A DNA stretch of 64,000 nt from Linanthus parryae (GCA_023055425.1 JALGPY010000005.1:86655495-86719494), one strand, 5' to 3'; shown: positions 43,340 to 56,497, counted from the first letter of the stretch. A program made the numbers and translations. Notes: generated by a model from the letters alone, not told the origin.

Positions 43340-46107
43340 TGACGCGAATTTTTAACGCGCTTAGACGCAAGTATATGGTCAAGTAGTATTAGGAGTATTT
43401 TAAGACTCCGAGTATCGAACCCAAGGGAATTTTACAATCATTAGCTAACTAGAGATTAATTCAATGATATCCAAGTAACCGGTAAAAAATGTTTGACGTT
43501 GAGAGTTCGTTGCCCACAAACAAGCGACTTAAAACTAAATGCAGCTAAGCTAATTGTTTTTGTATAATTTTCACTTTAAATGAGAATAATTATGATAGAA
43601 TAAGATTAAGAAGGAGAACTAGGTAATTGATGGTCTCTAGGGTTTCTAACAATTTCCGGATTATGCTTGAAACACTCTATGCACGTTTTAGTTACACCGG
43701 GTAACACTCATCATGATATTCTCTCGATCTCACATGAATTTGTGTAATCGTTTGTCATCGGGTCCTTTCGGTCCACCGTCTTCTATCGTTACACTCTAGT
43801 TGGTTCGCTAGGCTCGCTCACCGGGTCCCGTCGGCCCACCGCTTTCACTAAGTCCTACCGATACCAACCGAAACTACCCTTACACGGTTAATCAAGTTTC
43901 TATCTCCTCTCGGTCTCAAGAAACTACAAGATTACCTACGATATTCTTCAACACGTCTCAAAAAGTTCTCTCTTGTTCAACAATCTCAACAACTAGTATC
44001 CTACGGGTGATCAAGCCAAGAAAACTAAGAATGAAGTACAAGAATACATAAGATAACTAAAACATTCATAGATTTAAGTTCAAAACATGAATCAAGTCTT
44101 CAACCCGGAAAATAGTTCACAAACCCTAGTTCTCCATCAATCACCTAGCTTCGAGAGTTTAGCTAGACATGATATTGCTCAACAAACTCAAAGTATCAAA
44201 AGTCCTAGAGAATAGATGAAGAAAAATTAATCAAACGCTAAAATCTTCAAGATTGATGATCTTTTTCGCTTCAAGCTCCGTCTGTCACGACTCGTACATT
44301 TTTCTCTTTACGTTGATTAATAGTTCATCAGAGTAAACGCGTCAGTTTTAGGCCGCGACGGAAATACAAATCTCTTCGCTTTTGAATAAAAATAGCGGAA
44401 GCTTTAGAAAAAGACAACTCTTTTTCCGTTTGAATAATAATATCCTTTTTCCTATTCATTTGACAAATAATGATTTAAAAATCTCAAAATATACAATCTT
44501 AACAGATATTACAATTATTCGAAAAAGATATAATTCTAGCCCGTCTATTGTCTTCGATCGGTCCTTTCCGGTACCTGTAATTATTTTAGGGTGAGCAAAA
44601 AGCACAGTAGGTACCGCATAACCACTGGCGTAGAAATATAATAATCAATTAAATTGTAACATCGATCACGAACACATAATTATCATGCTTTATACATCAT
44701 GCGGTCAACATATAAGCATATAATCACGCGCATAGACCGTAATTACAGTAGACGTGAAAACTATATTTCCCCTACCTCAATAATAGCTTCAGGATAATGA
44801 TTTTGAAATGATACGAGTAGCTCCAATCTTTTATCTCGGAATATCTCTAGTGCATCCCTATCTCTCTCTCACTTATCAGTAGTTGAATTCAATCTGGAAT
44901 GAGAAATAACTATAGCACTGGACCCTATTTATAGAAGTCAACGACCAATCAGATCGCGACGAGTCACAGGGACACGTGTCGCACATGCAATGAAAGTTGT
45001 GCCACACGACGACACATGTCGCCTCTGTGTCACACATGGATAAAGATGGCCTAAGAGCATGACACATAACCCCCCTACGTGTCGCGCATGCAGGAAAAGT
45101 CGCAAATGTTTTGACACGTGTCCCTCTACGTGTCACACATTTATTTGGCCAAATCTAAATTCTTATCCTCAACCACCGCGTCAAATAAACATGTAATTTA
45201 GTCACGTCAAGCATATAACAAGCACATATCACAAGATACATACGTATGAACTTAATAAGCACTTAAACTACTAATTAGGACTCATTATTCCTAAATCTTT
45301 GCATCCTTAATTTATAAATAAAATAAGAAATTACGACTTTCGGTGTCTCTCTAGACGAGCTTAACATTTACAGTTTGAAAGTTATGAATTCATTTATGAA
45401 ATGACTAAATACCTAAACAGAAAATCAACTTAAGTAATATAAGCTTAAGAAACATGGTCATTACACCTTCTCCAACTCCTCTAGCTCTCCAAGACTCCAA
45501 AGTATGCGTGATAGTCCTTCCTAGCACGGCCTCCTATGTTGGAATAGGTCTCCATTGCCCAATCTTTCAAAAAATTGCGAAACAGCCCCAAAAAGTGCGT
45601 CCTGGCCTTCTGTTCGCATGAACACACCTTTGTTCTCTGTTCGTGCGAACAGATTTCTTGTTCGTACTTTTTAGCAGTCACTTTTTCATCCTTTTTGGCC
45701 ATCAAAAATTCGTCGAAGTGTTTTTGCTCGTGCGAACAAGAGTGGTGTTCGCACGAACACTCCTGGGGTCATCAATTCTCAGCTCTTTTTCTTGATTCTT
45801 CCTCTCTCGTCTTCATTCCCGAGCATATCCTTGAGCCATCCTCTTGTTCCGAAGTTCGTTCCCGCTCCAAAATATTCGCTCCGAGCTCCCGGTTCCTGAA
45901 ATCCACAACATGGGCGAATATTGGAAGATCACATGCGACAAATAATGTATAAATATACGAAAAACGCCCGGATTACGACATAAAGCCCAAAAACTCAAGT
46001 ATGCTCAAAACGACTAGGATTTGGTCAATTTCTCACACAAATGCATCGAAACGCACGCAAAATGGTGGTGAATACTAAAGAATATAACTCCTAATGCGGA
46101 GTTATCA
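43340..46107 (-). repeat. 3' LTR of Athila-C, interrupted
   Basis: On the minus strand it starts TGATAACTCCGCATTAGG (46107) and ends TTCGCGTCA (43340). Without the inserted solo LTR it is about 1.58 kb. It aligns with 56522-58092 from end to end. TGTTCGTGCGAACA-type palindromes lie at 45611-45759. Confidence 0.9.
44283..45465 (-). mobile_element. 1.2-kb solo LTR inserted in the Athila-C 3' LTR
   Basis: It is absent at the same site of the 5' LTR (near 57455). Its minus-strand ends are TGTAATGACC and GTCGTGACA, and near-identical 5-bp flanks CCGTC (44278-44282) and CCTTC (45466-45470) suggest a target duplication with one change. A minus-strand TATAAATA box lies at 44926-44933, about 530 bases from its start. 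Ends of this kind occur in chromovirus LTRs. It inserted after Athila-C. Confidence 0.8.
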
Positions 46108-46120
46108 AATACCCCCACAC
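46108..46120 (-). other. polypurine tract of Athila-C
   Basis: On the minus strand GTGTGGGGGTATT directly precedes the TGATAACTCC start of the 3' LTR. Confidence 0.85.
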
Positions 46121-48888
46121 TCACCTATTGCGCGTCCCGAGCAATCAAATCAAAATTCGACCAAAAACATCTTCCAACAAAACATCATCCCCACAAGTGA
46201 TACGAGTCGTGACTTGCATACTTACTAGCAACACCATTGCATACAAATCTTAACTAGCCGACTCAATAACAACACACGACTCAATGATGCAACAAAATGA
46301 TGAAATGCAATATTATGACTCGATCCTACATAAACACAGAGATGCATAAAAATGAACTTTTTATCTTTTTGGTTGAAATCGGGCAATCTCCATTGGCCTA
46401 AACTGAGTATCATGACGTGATGAGAAATCTAGGAACAAGGCATGAGTTGAAACTAAATTCGACAACGAGAATCTCTCTTAGTTAGTATAGAAAGCCTAAG
46501 CTTACTAAGTACAAGAATACTCTACCTCTTCGCATGTGCCAATAAAATAAGAGACTACGCTAGGCTAAGCCACATCCAAGGTCCGAGCTCCTAATCCGCT
46601 AACGGTTTTCGAATGATGAGGCTTAGGGACAAAAGGATATGCTCGTAGTAATCAAGTCCTAAGCGTCACATTCTCACATTAACCCCGTATCTCACACACC
46701 CTCACCACGATGATAGAAACCGAAGCCCGAAAATCACCACCTCCGGCCCTCAATTCCCTCAAACCCCGGTACGCTAGAGATACCCGTGGCCATCGTTGTG
46801 CGTCGTGCACGAAATGTGAACCGTCGTTACCGAAATTGCTCCACCACTCGTTCCAATTCAAGCTCAACTCAAATAATTTATTTCATCTCTCCTTTTTCGT
46901 TTTCTCTCTTTTCTCTTTTTTCTGATTTTTTTATTAAATAAATATCTCTCAAAATTTTGAACATCCAACACGAATACATGAGTGTTCTTCAAAAATGATC
47001 AAATATGCTAGGAGAAGGAAGCACGTAATCCAATGAATGATTATCACACAAAAGGTTCATCTTCTCCTAACTCTATGAAATCCATATCAAATTCCAAGCC
47101 GCAAAACCAATGAAGAACATGTGTGGGAGTGGAGTCGTCGCAAGCTCACGCTCAAGTCCGGAGTCAAAAGTCGACACCCCCACACTTGAATGTCATCACG
47201 TCCCCTCTCAAGTAGCCTCAAAGATGCATGTCATGTGCCTAATCTAACCGATCCTCCTACAACAAAATGATAGAAACCGGTACCTAGCACGATCCACCAA
47301 TTAAGTTCACCCAACCCAATTTCGTGCGGATTAGATGTCATGCACTCACGGCTCTCCACATATGTGTCCATGATGTAATGGCATGGAACACCGCCACCAC
47401 CGAAGTGCGCAAGCCTACTCACCCACCCTAGCATCCCCTCGTAAATAATCAATGAAGTGAAAGCGAACATGTAGAACTCAACGAAATGTGTCATGAATCA
47501 CTCCCTCATCGAACCCCCTCAACTACAACTCCCTCATGACGCACTAACATGGTGATTCTAGACAATCTATGATGAAGGCCAAGAATCGTCACCCTAGGTC
47601 AGAGGGCTAGCAAAGAATCCAAGGTTCAAATCGGGATGTCTAATGGTCCTACAAGGTTAGTTCTAAAAGCAGTGAGTGCTCTAATACACGACCTCGAACA
47701 GCTGTTTCGTGTGCCACTACGAGGCGGGCTGGCGACTACCTAAGACGTACACATGAATGTTCGGCTTGTTTAGCTCACACCTAGCTCAACTCTTGTAAGA
47801 AAAATAGGCACACACTTTAGCTTTGAAAATCACGTAAGTGTCGAAAACAGGTAGGCACTCCCGTAAAGAAAGTCTCTCTATACCTACGGGGGGGAACTCA
47901 CGTCGTCACTCTCGGTCGCAAATCATGCCCTATGCCTAAAACCCTCACACTTCGCGATTTATCAAATTTTAGCCTCTTTTGATTGCCCTTTTCTCAAAAA
48001 AATTTTTTTTAGGATTTTTTCAATTTTTTATTTCTATTTTTTTCATATAATTCCTACTCTACATGCAAAGCCGACTCGAATGAAAATCCACAACTGACTC
48101 GATAGGGTAGGTAGACTCAATTAAGAAAAACGTGCAGAATGAAACATAACCACATATATAAACAACTTACACATCACGATACGACACAATATCATAAAAC
48201 ATGATACGGACCACACAAATACAATACAGTACGACCTAACAATCTATATGCAGACATGGTAATGCAGACACGAACTGGCTAGTCAAGACTAAAACTCCCC
48301 CCACACTAGAACACTTTGTTGTCCTCAACGAATGTAGAGATCAATCAGAGGACTCAGCATTTCTAATGCGAAGGACGGTGGATCTACTCGGACTCGGATC
48401 CCTGGTCTTCAGACTCCTCCTCTGCTGGACCAGGCGCATCATAGTCACTCGACTCATACCACAACTCCTCACTCTCGGGGTCAGGGTCTGAGGCCACATT
48501 GCTCGACCGAGCCAACTAAGCTACCCACTTCCCAAGAGTCTTAACATAATCCCCCAATTTCTTCCGGCTGCTACGGTCATGAGCAAACTGTCGCTCATTC
48601 ACCGCCTTAGACTCTAGCATCAGCTGATGCATGCTCTGCAAAAGAGTGTCGGTGCTAGATGACTCGCCCACCTTCTCCTTTCCCTTCTAAGACATAGACA
48701 CCTTTGGGGGGGTTCTGATATTTTGATCACTCGCGGTCAGCCGGTTGTTTTATATCCAAATCACTCAACACTGCCCCTGCCTGTATAGCCAATTTGGTCA
48801 TCAAACAAGTGTGACCTGGGGCCATTCTGTTTCCCTCCGATTTGCGTGCCATGATGTTGAGCCAAATCATTCGAAGAATGTCAATCCT
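46121..48888 (-). other. Athila-C non-coding 3' region
   Basis: No gene is supported; open frames here are short and shadow-like. It contains two extra G-rich tracts resembling polypurine primers (minus strand, near 47170 and 48295) and the conserved box at 47691-47745, which pairs with 9589-9640. A decayed tail of the extra ORF may extend from 48888 to about 48350. Confidence 0.6.
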
Positions 48889-49743
48889 CTAACCTAACCA
48901 AACGCACATGGCCATACAACACATGCGGAATGAGAAATGGGGGTTAGGTGTAATACCCAAGACCCAGTTCTCAAGAACCTCGCAAACCCACCTAGCACGT
49001 GGGAGTAGGGCTTTCTTAGACACTATCCAACGAGGCAACTCGGCCTTTGACTTATCCCAAGGGTCTACCCCCTCCCCCGCAAAGCAAAACGCATTGAACA
49101 TGGGCACCACATCATCTCGCCTAATCATGTCATGGTATGCACACTTAGTGGCGGGGTCCAACTCTTGGAATTTCAAGGCCTTACTAATCGAATCAGGTGT
49201 CAGACGTACCCAATTACCCCTGCAGTACACCAGCATGTCATCCTTCCTCTCACCCTCGTCCGCAAACCTTAGGTTAACATAAATTTCCCGCGCCACCTGA
49301 GAATTGGACGATCCACACAACTCAAACCATTTGTCCAACCTCTCATGTTCATGAATTGTTATGAGTTCGGTAGGCATGAGTTTCAACTCATCTATGGGGT
49401 AGGGTTTCTCAGCTGCACCTGTGAGCTTTAGGTATCGGTCGGAGAAAGAAGCATGGTGAGCATGAAAGCTAACGAACGGGTAACTACAGAAATTACTCGG
49501 TGTCAAATTGGCGTTAGCTATCTTAAGTTTCTTGTTCGACCGACCCTTTCTCAAGCGAGGCCTAGGGGGCATTGGGGTATTGAGTATGGTGTGCTCCAGA
49601 GATTCCTACACCACATACTCGGGCTCTTGGTTGGGTATGCTCGGGGGGTCCTCAACTACCATCTCATCAACATTCGAAGGCCCTATTATCCTAACGGGTT
49701 GAAACACGGGGTCGTCAAAAGTTGCAGCCTTTCTCTTAGACAT
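48889..49743 (-). pseudogene. Athila-C post-pol ORF, putative plant transposon protein type
   Basis: It starts MSKRKAATFDD at 49743, with one TAG at 49606-49608, then runs open for 227 codons to 48889. It has a basic segment (PRPRLRKGRSNKKLK), then ERLDKWFEL, REIYVNL and YCRGNWVRLTPDSISKALKF, and KKALLPRARWVCEVLENWVL. This matches the layout of the 'putative plant transposon protein' domain found in Athila post-pol ORFs, often labelled env-like. No signal peptide or strong transmembrane segment is seen. Function unknown. Confidence 0.72.
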
Positions 49744-50949
49744 GACGAATAATCAATCAATTCAACAACGTAAAAATAAGTGCGTGTAAAGAGAAGGAAT
49801 AGGAGTACCTACGTGCCTGGAGCTAGTCTTACGGGCACAGAATTGCAGAATCGTTCGGCAAGAAGGACCGATTTGGTCGCCGAAATCGTTCGTTGAATTT
49901 TTCCGATTGCTTGGTACTTCTAGCTTCTTCTTACTATCCCCGTCACTTCTTCCTTCTTCACCGTGAGCTGAATTGGATTCCTTAGCCTTGAATTTGAAGA
50001 TTTCCCCGAAGAACCCTAGGTGGGTCTTGTCCCAAATTGGAACTCCTTCTTCTGCAATTGCCCACAACACCAATAGATGGTGTTGAAGGCTCTTAGGATG
50101 CGCCGGAAACCCACCAAAACGCCGGCGATTTGCTGCCGGCTTGAGTGGTGGCCGGTTGTGAGTGTAACCGGTCGGAGAGAGGGGGGTTCTTCTGCCACTT
50201 AGGTCACCGGAGGGAGATAGCACCACGCTGGTGAGGACGCCGCTGAGAACAAGGGAAGAGCTCGCCAATTCGCCGGAAGCTTCCACTTGAGGAGGCCGAT
50301 GGGTTGCAGAGAGAGAAGAGGGGGATTGCGGGTCTGTGAATGAAGGAGGAGGATTGCTCCTCTTTTGCCCGATGATACTTCTAACTTCAACCAAAATCCC
50401 AAAATTGCCCCTGCAAACTCGTCTGCCCCTCTTTGGCTTTCTGTTCGTGCGAACAAAAGGAGTGTTCGCACGAACAAAAATTTTGTTCGTACAATTTGAC
50501 AGTGGGATGTTGGCCCTTTTTGTTCGTGCGAACAAATATTTGTTCGTGCGAACAACCCTGGCTTTAGCTTCTCTCATTTTTTTGTTTTTTGTCGCTTCCT
50601 TGCTTGATCATCGAGGCTTCCTAGCTTGATTTCCATACTCCCCCATGTTTTCTTGAGCCAACTTTTCATGGAAAATCTTCCAATATTGTCGGGAATCCCT
50701 TCATGATCACCATCAATGACTTCCTCGCTCAAATTCCGCCTCGCCTTTGCGTTCGGACTCCGATATGCATCTTTTAACTCGAGTCTGCGCACATCAAGAA
50801 GGGGAGTCCGAATCGCGTATCCACCTGTAATCCTGCGAAGAATCAATTTAATGTCAAATTCTCGCTCTCTCACCCCTCATATAGCAAAATGTTAAGAAAA
50901 CACACACTATAGTATTTAAACACACTCTCTAAGCTAAAGCAGAAAATAC
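49744..50949 (-). other. Athila-C spacer between pol and the extra ORF
   Basis: A 271-codon open frame (50577-49762) is Pro/Ser/Arg-rich and begins in the palindrome cluster, so I do not call it a gene. Five TGTTCGTGCGAACA-type words lie at 50442-50554. A second open frame at 50873-50574 has no recognised family. Confidence 0.5.
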
Positions 50950-51009
50950 GTTGGGTTGCCTCCCAACAAGCGCTTGTAATTTACGGTCGACGGCCCGACC
51001 CAGTTACCT
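50950..51009 (-). other. conserved post-pol box of Athila-C
   Basis: On the minus strand it contains GGGTCGGGCCGTCGACC and AAGCGCTTGTTGGGAGG and shares this layout with 8564-8622 of Athila-1. It follows pol here and follows protease in Athila-1. Confidence 0.8.
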
Positions 51010-51130
51010 CATAAAGATCACGGCTCATCAAAGTAAATAGCATCTACTTTGGCCGGTGTTGGCGCTGATTCCAAGTACAGCTTAACTCTGCTCCTAGTGA
51101 AGCGGAAGCATTCCTTCGTATGAGGATCCT

Positions 51131-53633
51131 CTAACTCAACCGCACCCCAAGGATAGATTTGGTGGACCGGAACGGCCCGGACCATCTAAAACAAAGCATT
51201 CCCGGAAAGAGCTTCCTGCGAGAGTTGAACAACAAGACTTTCCGTCCCACACGGAGTTCTTTTGGTTTGAGACGACTGTCGTGCCATATCTTTGTCTTCT
51301 CCTTGTATATCTTGGATTTTTCATAGGCCTGTAGTCTCCATTCCTCAAGCTCAAGCAGTTTCATCTTCCGTGCTTGCCCTGCCAACTAGGGGTCCATGTT
51401 CAACCGCTTGATTGCCCAGTATACCTTGTGCTCTAACTCCACAGGAATATGGCATGCCTTACCAAAGACGAGCTCAAATGGTGACACATTCAACGGCGTC
51501 TTCCATGCGGTACGGTATGCCCACAATGCATCATCAAGTTTCACAGACCAATCCTTGCGCCCGATATTAACGGTTTTCTGCAAAATCCCCTTGATCTCCT
51601 TGTTAGACACTTCAGCTTGCCCATTGGTTTGGGGGTGATAAGGTAGGGAAACCTTATGGATAGACACCCCGTATGACTTCAAAACTCTGGAAAATACTCG
51701 ATTGATGAAGTGAGAACCTTCATCGCTCACCATTGCCCTTGGTGTGCCAAACCGATTAAAGATGTGCTTCTTCAGAAACTTCTCTACCGTCGCTGCATCA
51801 TTCTTGGGGCAAGCAATTGCTTCTACCCACTTTGTCACATAATCCATCGCAAGCAAGATGTAAAGATTCTCATATGAAGCTGGAAACTGTCACATGAAGT
51901 ATATGCCCCAAACATCAAAAGGCTCCACCTCAAGCCATTCAAACATTAGCATATCATCTCGCTTGGAGATGTTACCTGTTCTCTGGCAGCTATAACACCC
52001 TGCAACCCAGTCATGACAATCTTTAAAAATAGTTGGCCAAAAAAAACCAGATTGTAATACCTTCATGGCGGTGAACCTCCACTAGGTGCTGTGTGACAAT
52101 GCTTGATCACATCATAAATCTCATGGGTAGAAACACACTTCCTAATGATGTTATCGGTGCCCATTTTGAACAGATATGGATCCTCCCAAAATTAGTGCTT
52201 CACCTCATACAAGAACCGCTTCTTTTGCTGCACTGTCCACTCCTCAGGAATCTCCCCATTGGTCAGATAATTGGCAATCGCCCAATAACATGGCTCAGTA
52301 TCCCCTAAAGACATCAAGATCTCATCAGGAAAGTTCTCTTGATAGGCACCTTCTCTTCCACTCCATTCTCAAGTCTTGAGAGGTGGTCCGCTAACACATT
52401 CTCAGCACCCTTCTTGTCGCGGATCTCGACATCAAATTCTTGCATCAAAAGGACCCACCGCAACAACCTCGGCTTTGCATCCTTTTTATCAAGCAAATAT
52501 TTCAACGCCGAATGATCTGTAAAAACAATCACCTTCGATCCCACAAGATAAGGCCGAAATTTATCAAGAGTAAAAATCACAGCCAATAGCTCCTTCTCAG
52601 TAGTGCCATAATTTTTTTGAGCCTCGTTAAGAACTCTACTCGCATAATAAATAACATGGCATACCTTTTCCTTACGCTGCCCCAACACTGCTCCAATGGC
52701 GAAATCACTGGCATCGCACATGAGTTCAAATGGCAAACTCCAATCCGGAGTTGTAATGATTGGGGCTGAGGTGAGCTGTTCCTTCAAAAAGTCGAAGGCT
52801 TTCTTGCACGCTTCATCAAACAAAAATGGGACATCTTTCCCAAGCAATTCACAAAGAGGCTTGCAAATCTTCGAAAAGTCTTTGATAAACCTGCGATAGA
52901 ATCCTGCATGTCCCAAGAAGCTTCTAACCCCCTTCACTGAAGTCGGATAAGGGAGCTACTTGATCGTCTCTACCTTTGCTTGATCAACCTCCAAACCTCT
53001 GCGTGAAATCTTGTGGCCAAGAACTATCCCCTCAGTGACCATAATATGGCATTTCTCCCAATTCAGCACAATATTGGTGTCTTCACAGCGAATCAAGACA
53101 TGACCAAGTTGATGTAGAAAATCCTCAAAACTGTCACCAAATAAAGAGAAATCATCCATGAAGACCTCCAAGTGCTTCTCAATCATATATGAGAAAATAG
53201 CCATCATACACCGCTGAAAAGTAGCCGGTGCATTACATAGTCCAAATGGCATGCGGCGGAATGCAAATGTGCCATAGGGACATGTAAAGGAGTTCTTGTC
53301 CTAGTCTCCTGGAGCAATGGCAATCTGATTATAACCTGAGTAGCCATACAGAAAACAATAGTACTCGTGGTGAGCCAAACAGTCAAGCATTTGATCAATA
53401 AATGGCAACGGAAAGTGATCCTTTAGCGTGGCTTCATTCAGCTTCCTGTAATCCATGAAAAAACGCCAACCTGTAACTGTCCGTTGAGCAATCAGCTCAT
53501 GCTTGTCGTTCTCCACCACAGTCATCCCTCCTTTCTTAGGCACACACTGGACCGGGATAGTCCAAGTGCTGTCTGAGATCGGGAAAATAATGACGGCCTC
53601 TAGCCACTTCATGACCTCTTTTAGCACCACATC
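51131..53633 (-). pseudogene. pol: Athila-C pol: reverse transcriptase, RNase H, integrase
   Basis: Reverse transcriptase (53630 to about 52930) contains RTVTGWRFFMDYRKLN, LPFIDQML and FMDDFSLFG. The first catalytic Asp, in FLDGYSGYNQI of the family, is Tyr here (codon 53348-53346). RNase H (about 52750-52320) contains [14 protein letters not shown] and [11 protein letters not shown]. Integrase (about 52100-51131) shows a CxxC pair of the zinc finger, then [19 protein letters not shown] and [12 protein letters not shown], so its acidic triad is present. The C-terminal part has [13 protein letters not shown] as in Athila. In-frame stops lie at 53634, 53301 and 52956, and there is a frameshift between RNase H and integrase. 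Confidence 0.88.
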
Positions 53634-56290
53634 TTACATGTGCGGATTTAATCTCCGTTGTGCCTGGATCACTGGCTTATTGCCTTCTTCCACCCGGATC
53701 TTGTGCTGGCAATACGCGGGGCTGATCCCCTTGATATCTGCAATAGTCCATCCAATTGTTGCTTTATGCTTCCTTAGCACATCCAACAACTGCTCCTCCT
53801 GTGCCTGAGATAAAACAGAGGAAACAATTACAGGCAACGTGCTATCAATACCAAGAAATGCATACCTGAGATGGCTCGGTAATGGCTTCAACTCAAGCAC
53901 GGGTGGTGACTTGAGTGAAGGAACAAGGGCTAACTTTTTCTCTCCTTGCTCATATAAATCCAACTTTGTCCAGCTGCTCATGTGAAACACATCCATGGGA
54001 GGACTTCGATCTTCAACTTTGTACATGCCATCTATTTCCTCCCACATCAATTCAGCTTCCTCATCTCCCATGTCATCATCGAAAACCTCTATGCTAAAGC
54101 AATCTTCATATTTATAACATGAAGGCATTTTCATTGCCTTAAACACATCAAAGACTACTTTTTCATCATTAATCTGCATAGATAGCTTCCCACTCTTCAC
54201 ATGTATGATAGCCTCCCCTGTAGCTAGGAAGGGTCTTCCAAGAATTAGAGGTACTTCGCCAACCTCTATGTCTAGGATAACGAAATCAGCATGAAAGATG
54301 AGAGTGCCCACTTTGACCAAAATATCCTCGATCACCCCATATGCTCTACGAATAGATCTATCAGCCATCTGCAAGGTAACTCGGGGGGGGGGGGGGGGAC
54401 GAGGTTCCCCACACCTAGTTTCCTCAACACGGACAGGGGCATCAAATTGATGCTTGCCCCCAAATCACACAAAGCAGTCATGGTAAGAGAATCGCCAAGA
54501 GTAATCGGTATCACAAAGATTTCAGGGTCTTTCTTCTTCTTAGGCAATCCATTCCTGACGCATTCAGAAGTTTCAGCCGTCAAGTTAACCTCTGCAAAAT
54601 CACTCATGCGCCTCTTTCCCGAAAGAATATCCTTGAGAAACTTGGCATATGTAGGCATTTTTGATATAGTCTCTGCAAAAGGAATGTTAATCTCCACTTT
54701 CTTGAATATATCAAGAAATCTCTGAAAATCTCTAGAATCATCCCTCTTTCGCGTCCTCAAAGGATATGGAACTGCCTTAGAAACAGTAGTAGTGTCAATA
54801 CGTACCTCATCCTTGTCTTTCACCGCCTCCTCATCAGTCGCGCCCTTTGATTGGGGGATCACGACATTAGCATCATTATTAAAATTTTCATGCTCTTTAG
54901 CCTTAGAAGCATCGGCTCTAGCATGAGTTGGATATGGCGGATCTTTCAATGCAACCCCGCTTCGAGTAGTATTCGCATTGATTTGACGAGGATTGTCTTC
55001 CGTGTTAGACGGCAATGAACATGGAGCTCTAGCTGAGAGCTGAGTAGCAATCTGACCCACCTGTACCTCAAGGGAACGAAGAGAAGTCTTCGTAGCCTGT
55101 AAATCCGCAGACACAGTAGTAACCTGTGTGGACTTGTTATTCACGTTGATGGTCATAGTGTTCATATTGTTACTCAGTTGTGCCAATGCCTGTTCAGAGA
55201 TATCAGGATTTGGTGCTACAGCAGCTGCTGGTGGGGCATGCGAAACTGGTGGCCTATGCTGGAACCCCGGTGCATATGTCGCTCCAGACTGATCCCCATA
55301 CTTAAAGCCTGGATGATCTCTCGTGCCTGGTCAGTAATTCCCTTGATTCCAGTTCTGCTGTTGTCCTTGTGCCCCCACATAGTTCACATCCTCGCTTGCT
55401 ATATGTGCCATTGCTGCTTCATTTTCTGGCTCTTCAACACTTGCAACTGTCTTCTTGTCCTGATAAACACGCTTGGCTAAGTCAGACACCATCTTGCTGA
55501 TCCCATTCTTCCACTCATCATCTTTTGGTTCAGGCAACGCCGATAATCTCCTGGAATCATAAAACTGTGTATCCTGCTTGGCAAGCTGCTTCATAAGTGT
55601 ATAGGATCCTTCTTTATCAACAAAGTATAGATAATTTCCCCCAGCTTCTCTGTTAACTAGCTCCTGATTGTGGCGTTCTAAACCGTGGTAGAAGACTTGC
55701 AGAATTTTGTAATCCCCAAAGTCATGATTTGGGCACTTCCTAATCAAGTGCATATAACGGTCCCATGCATCTACCACAATTTCATCATCACGTTGGCGGA
55801 AGCACAGAATGTCTCCATGTAACTCAATTACCCGCTGAGCTGGGTAGAACATAGCCATAAATTCATCCACACACTGATCCCATGTAGTGATTGAAATCTG
55901 GAGCTCTTGACTCAAGTCACTTCTCAGCTGCACCTTCAGACAATAAGGGAAGAGAATGAGCTTCAACGCTTCTGGGGTCACACTCTTGTACTTAACAGTC
56001 TTTATATATGCGTTGAACTTCCCAATAAAGTCATTGGGGTCTTCATCTTTGTTCCCATAAAATTGGAACTGGTTGGTCACCGTCTGAATCGTTGCCGGCT
56101 TGAGATCAAAATGCTCAGCCTGTATATCTGGCACTACAAATGCTGGGTTGTGTCCATACGTGGACGCCTGAAATTTCTCCACAATAGCCTGAGACTTGTT
56201 GTACGATGTTTGGGCGTTGCGATCATTCAACTGTTTAGACAACTCTTCCACCCGCTGATTGAGTTGCGCGTTGGTCAATTGATCACCCAT
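53634..56290 (-). pseudogene. gag-pro: Athila-C gag-protease, broken by a stop and a G16 tract
   Basis: It starts MGDQLTNAQLNQRVEEL at 56290. The gag core has DEDPNDFIGKF, TWDQCVDEFM, YPAQRV and GDYKILQVFYHGL. A TGA at 55331-55333 interrupts the frame. Protease DLGASINLMPLSVLRKLG lies near 54440, and a run of 16 G on the plus strand (54383-54398) shifts the frame right after it. The protease continues to ILGRPFLATG near 54220. The frame then runs on to the stop at 53634, just before reverse transcriptase. Confidence 0.87.
54383..54398. repeat. 16-base G homopolymer in the protease frame
   Basis: Sixteen G in a row split the protease; on the coding strand they give a run of Pro codons and a frameshift. 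Confidence 0.95.
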
Positions 56291-56497
56291 AGTGCTCTGT
56301 TTCTGTCTTCTCCTCTGATCTCTAAATAACTGCTATGGGTCTTCAAGAGGGGGCACAAGGTATCTAAGGATCCTGGGCATACACTGATAACCTAAAAAGC
56401 ATAATCAAATACAAGTGAGAAAACAGAATAGCTAATTAAACAAAAATGAAAGAGATATACTAAATCAATTTTTAACTAAACTAATAAGCCGTTAAAC

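Noticed and set aside
45600..45760. Palindromes as heat-shock elements (as in the ONSEN copia family)
   Set aside because: Heat-shock elements need GAA and TTC units spaced by two bases; here TTC and GAA are separated by four bases and units are not contiguous.
45575..45952. 125-codon open frame in the Athila-C 3' LTR (and 57497-57961 in the 5' LTR)
   Set aside because: It runs through LTR control sequence and the palindromes, differs between LTR copies and has no family motif.
49762..50577. 271-codon open frame between Athila-C pol and the extra ORF
   Set aside because: Its N-terminus is the translated palindrome cluster and the rest is low complexity; the 118-codon frame overlapping it is equally open. 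No domain is recognised.
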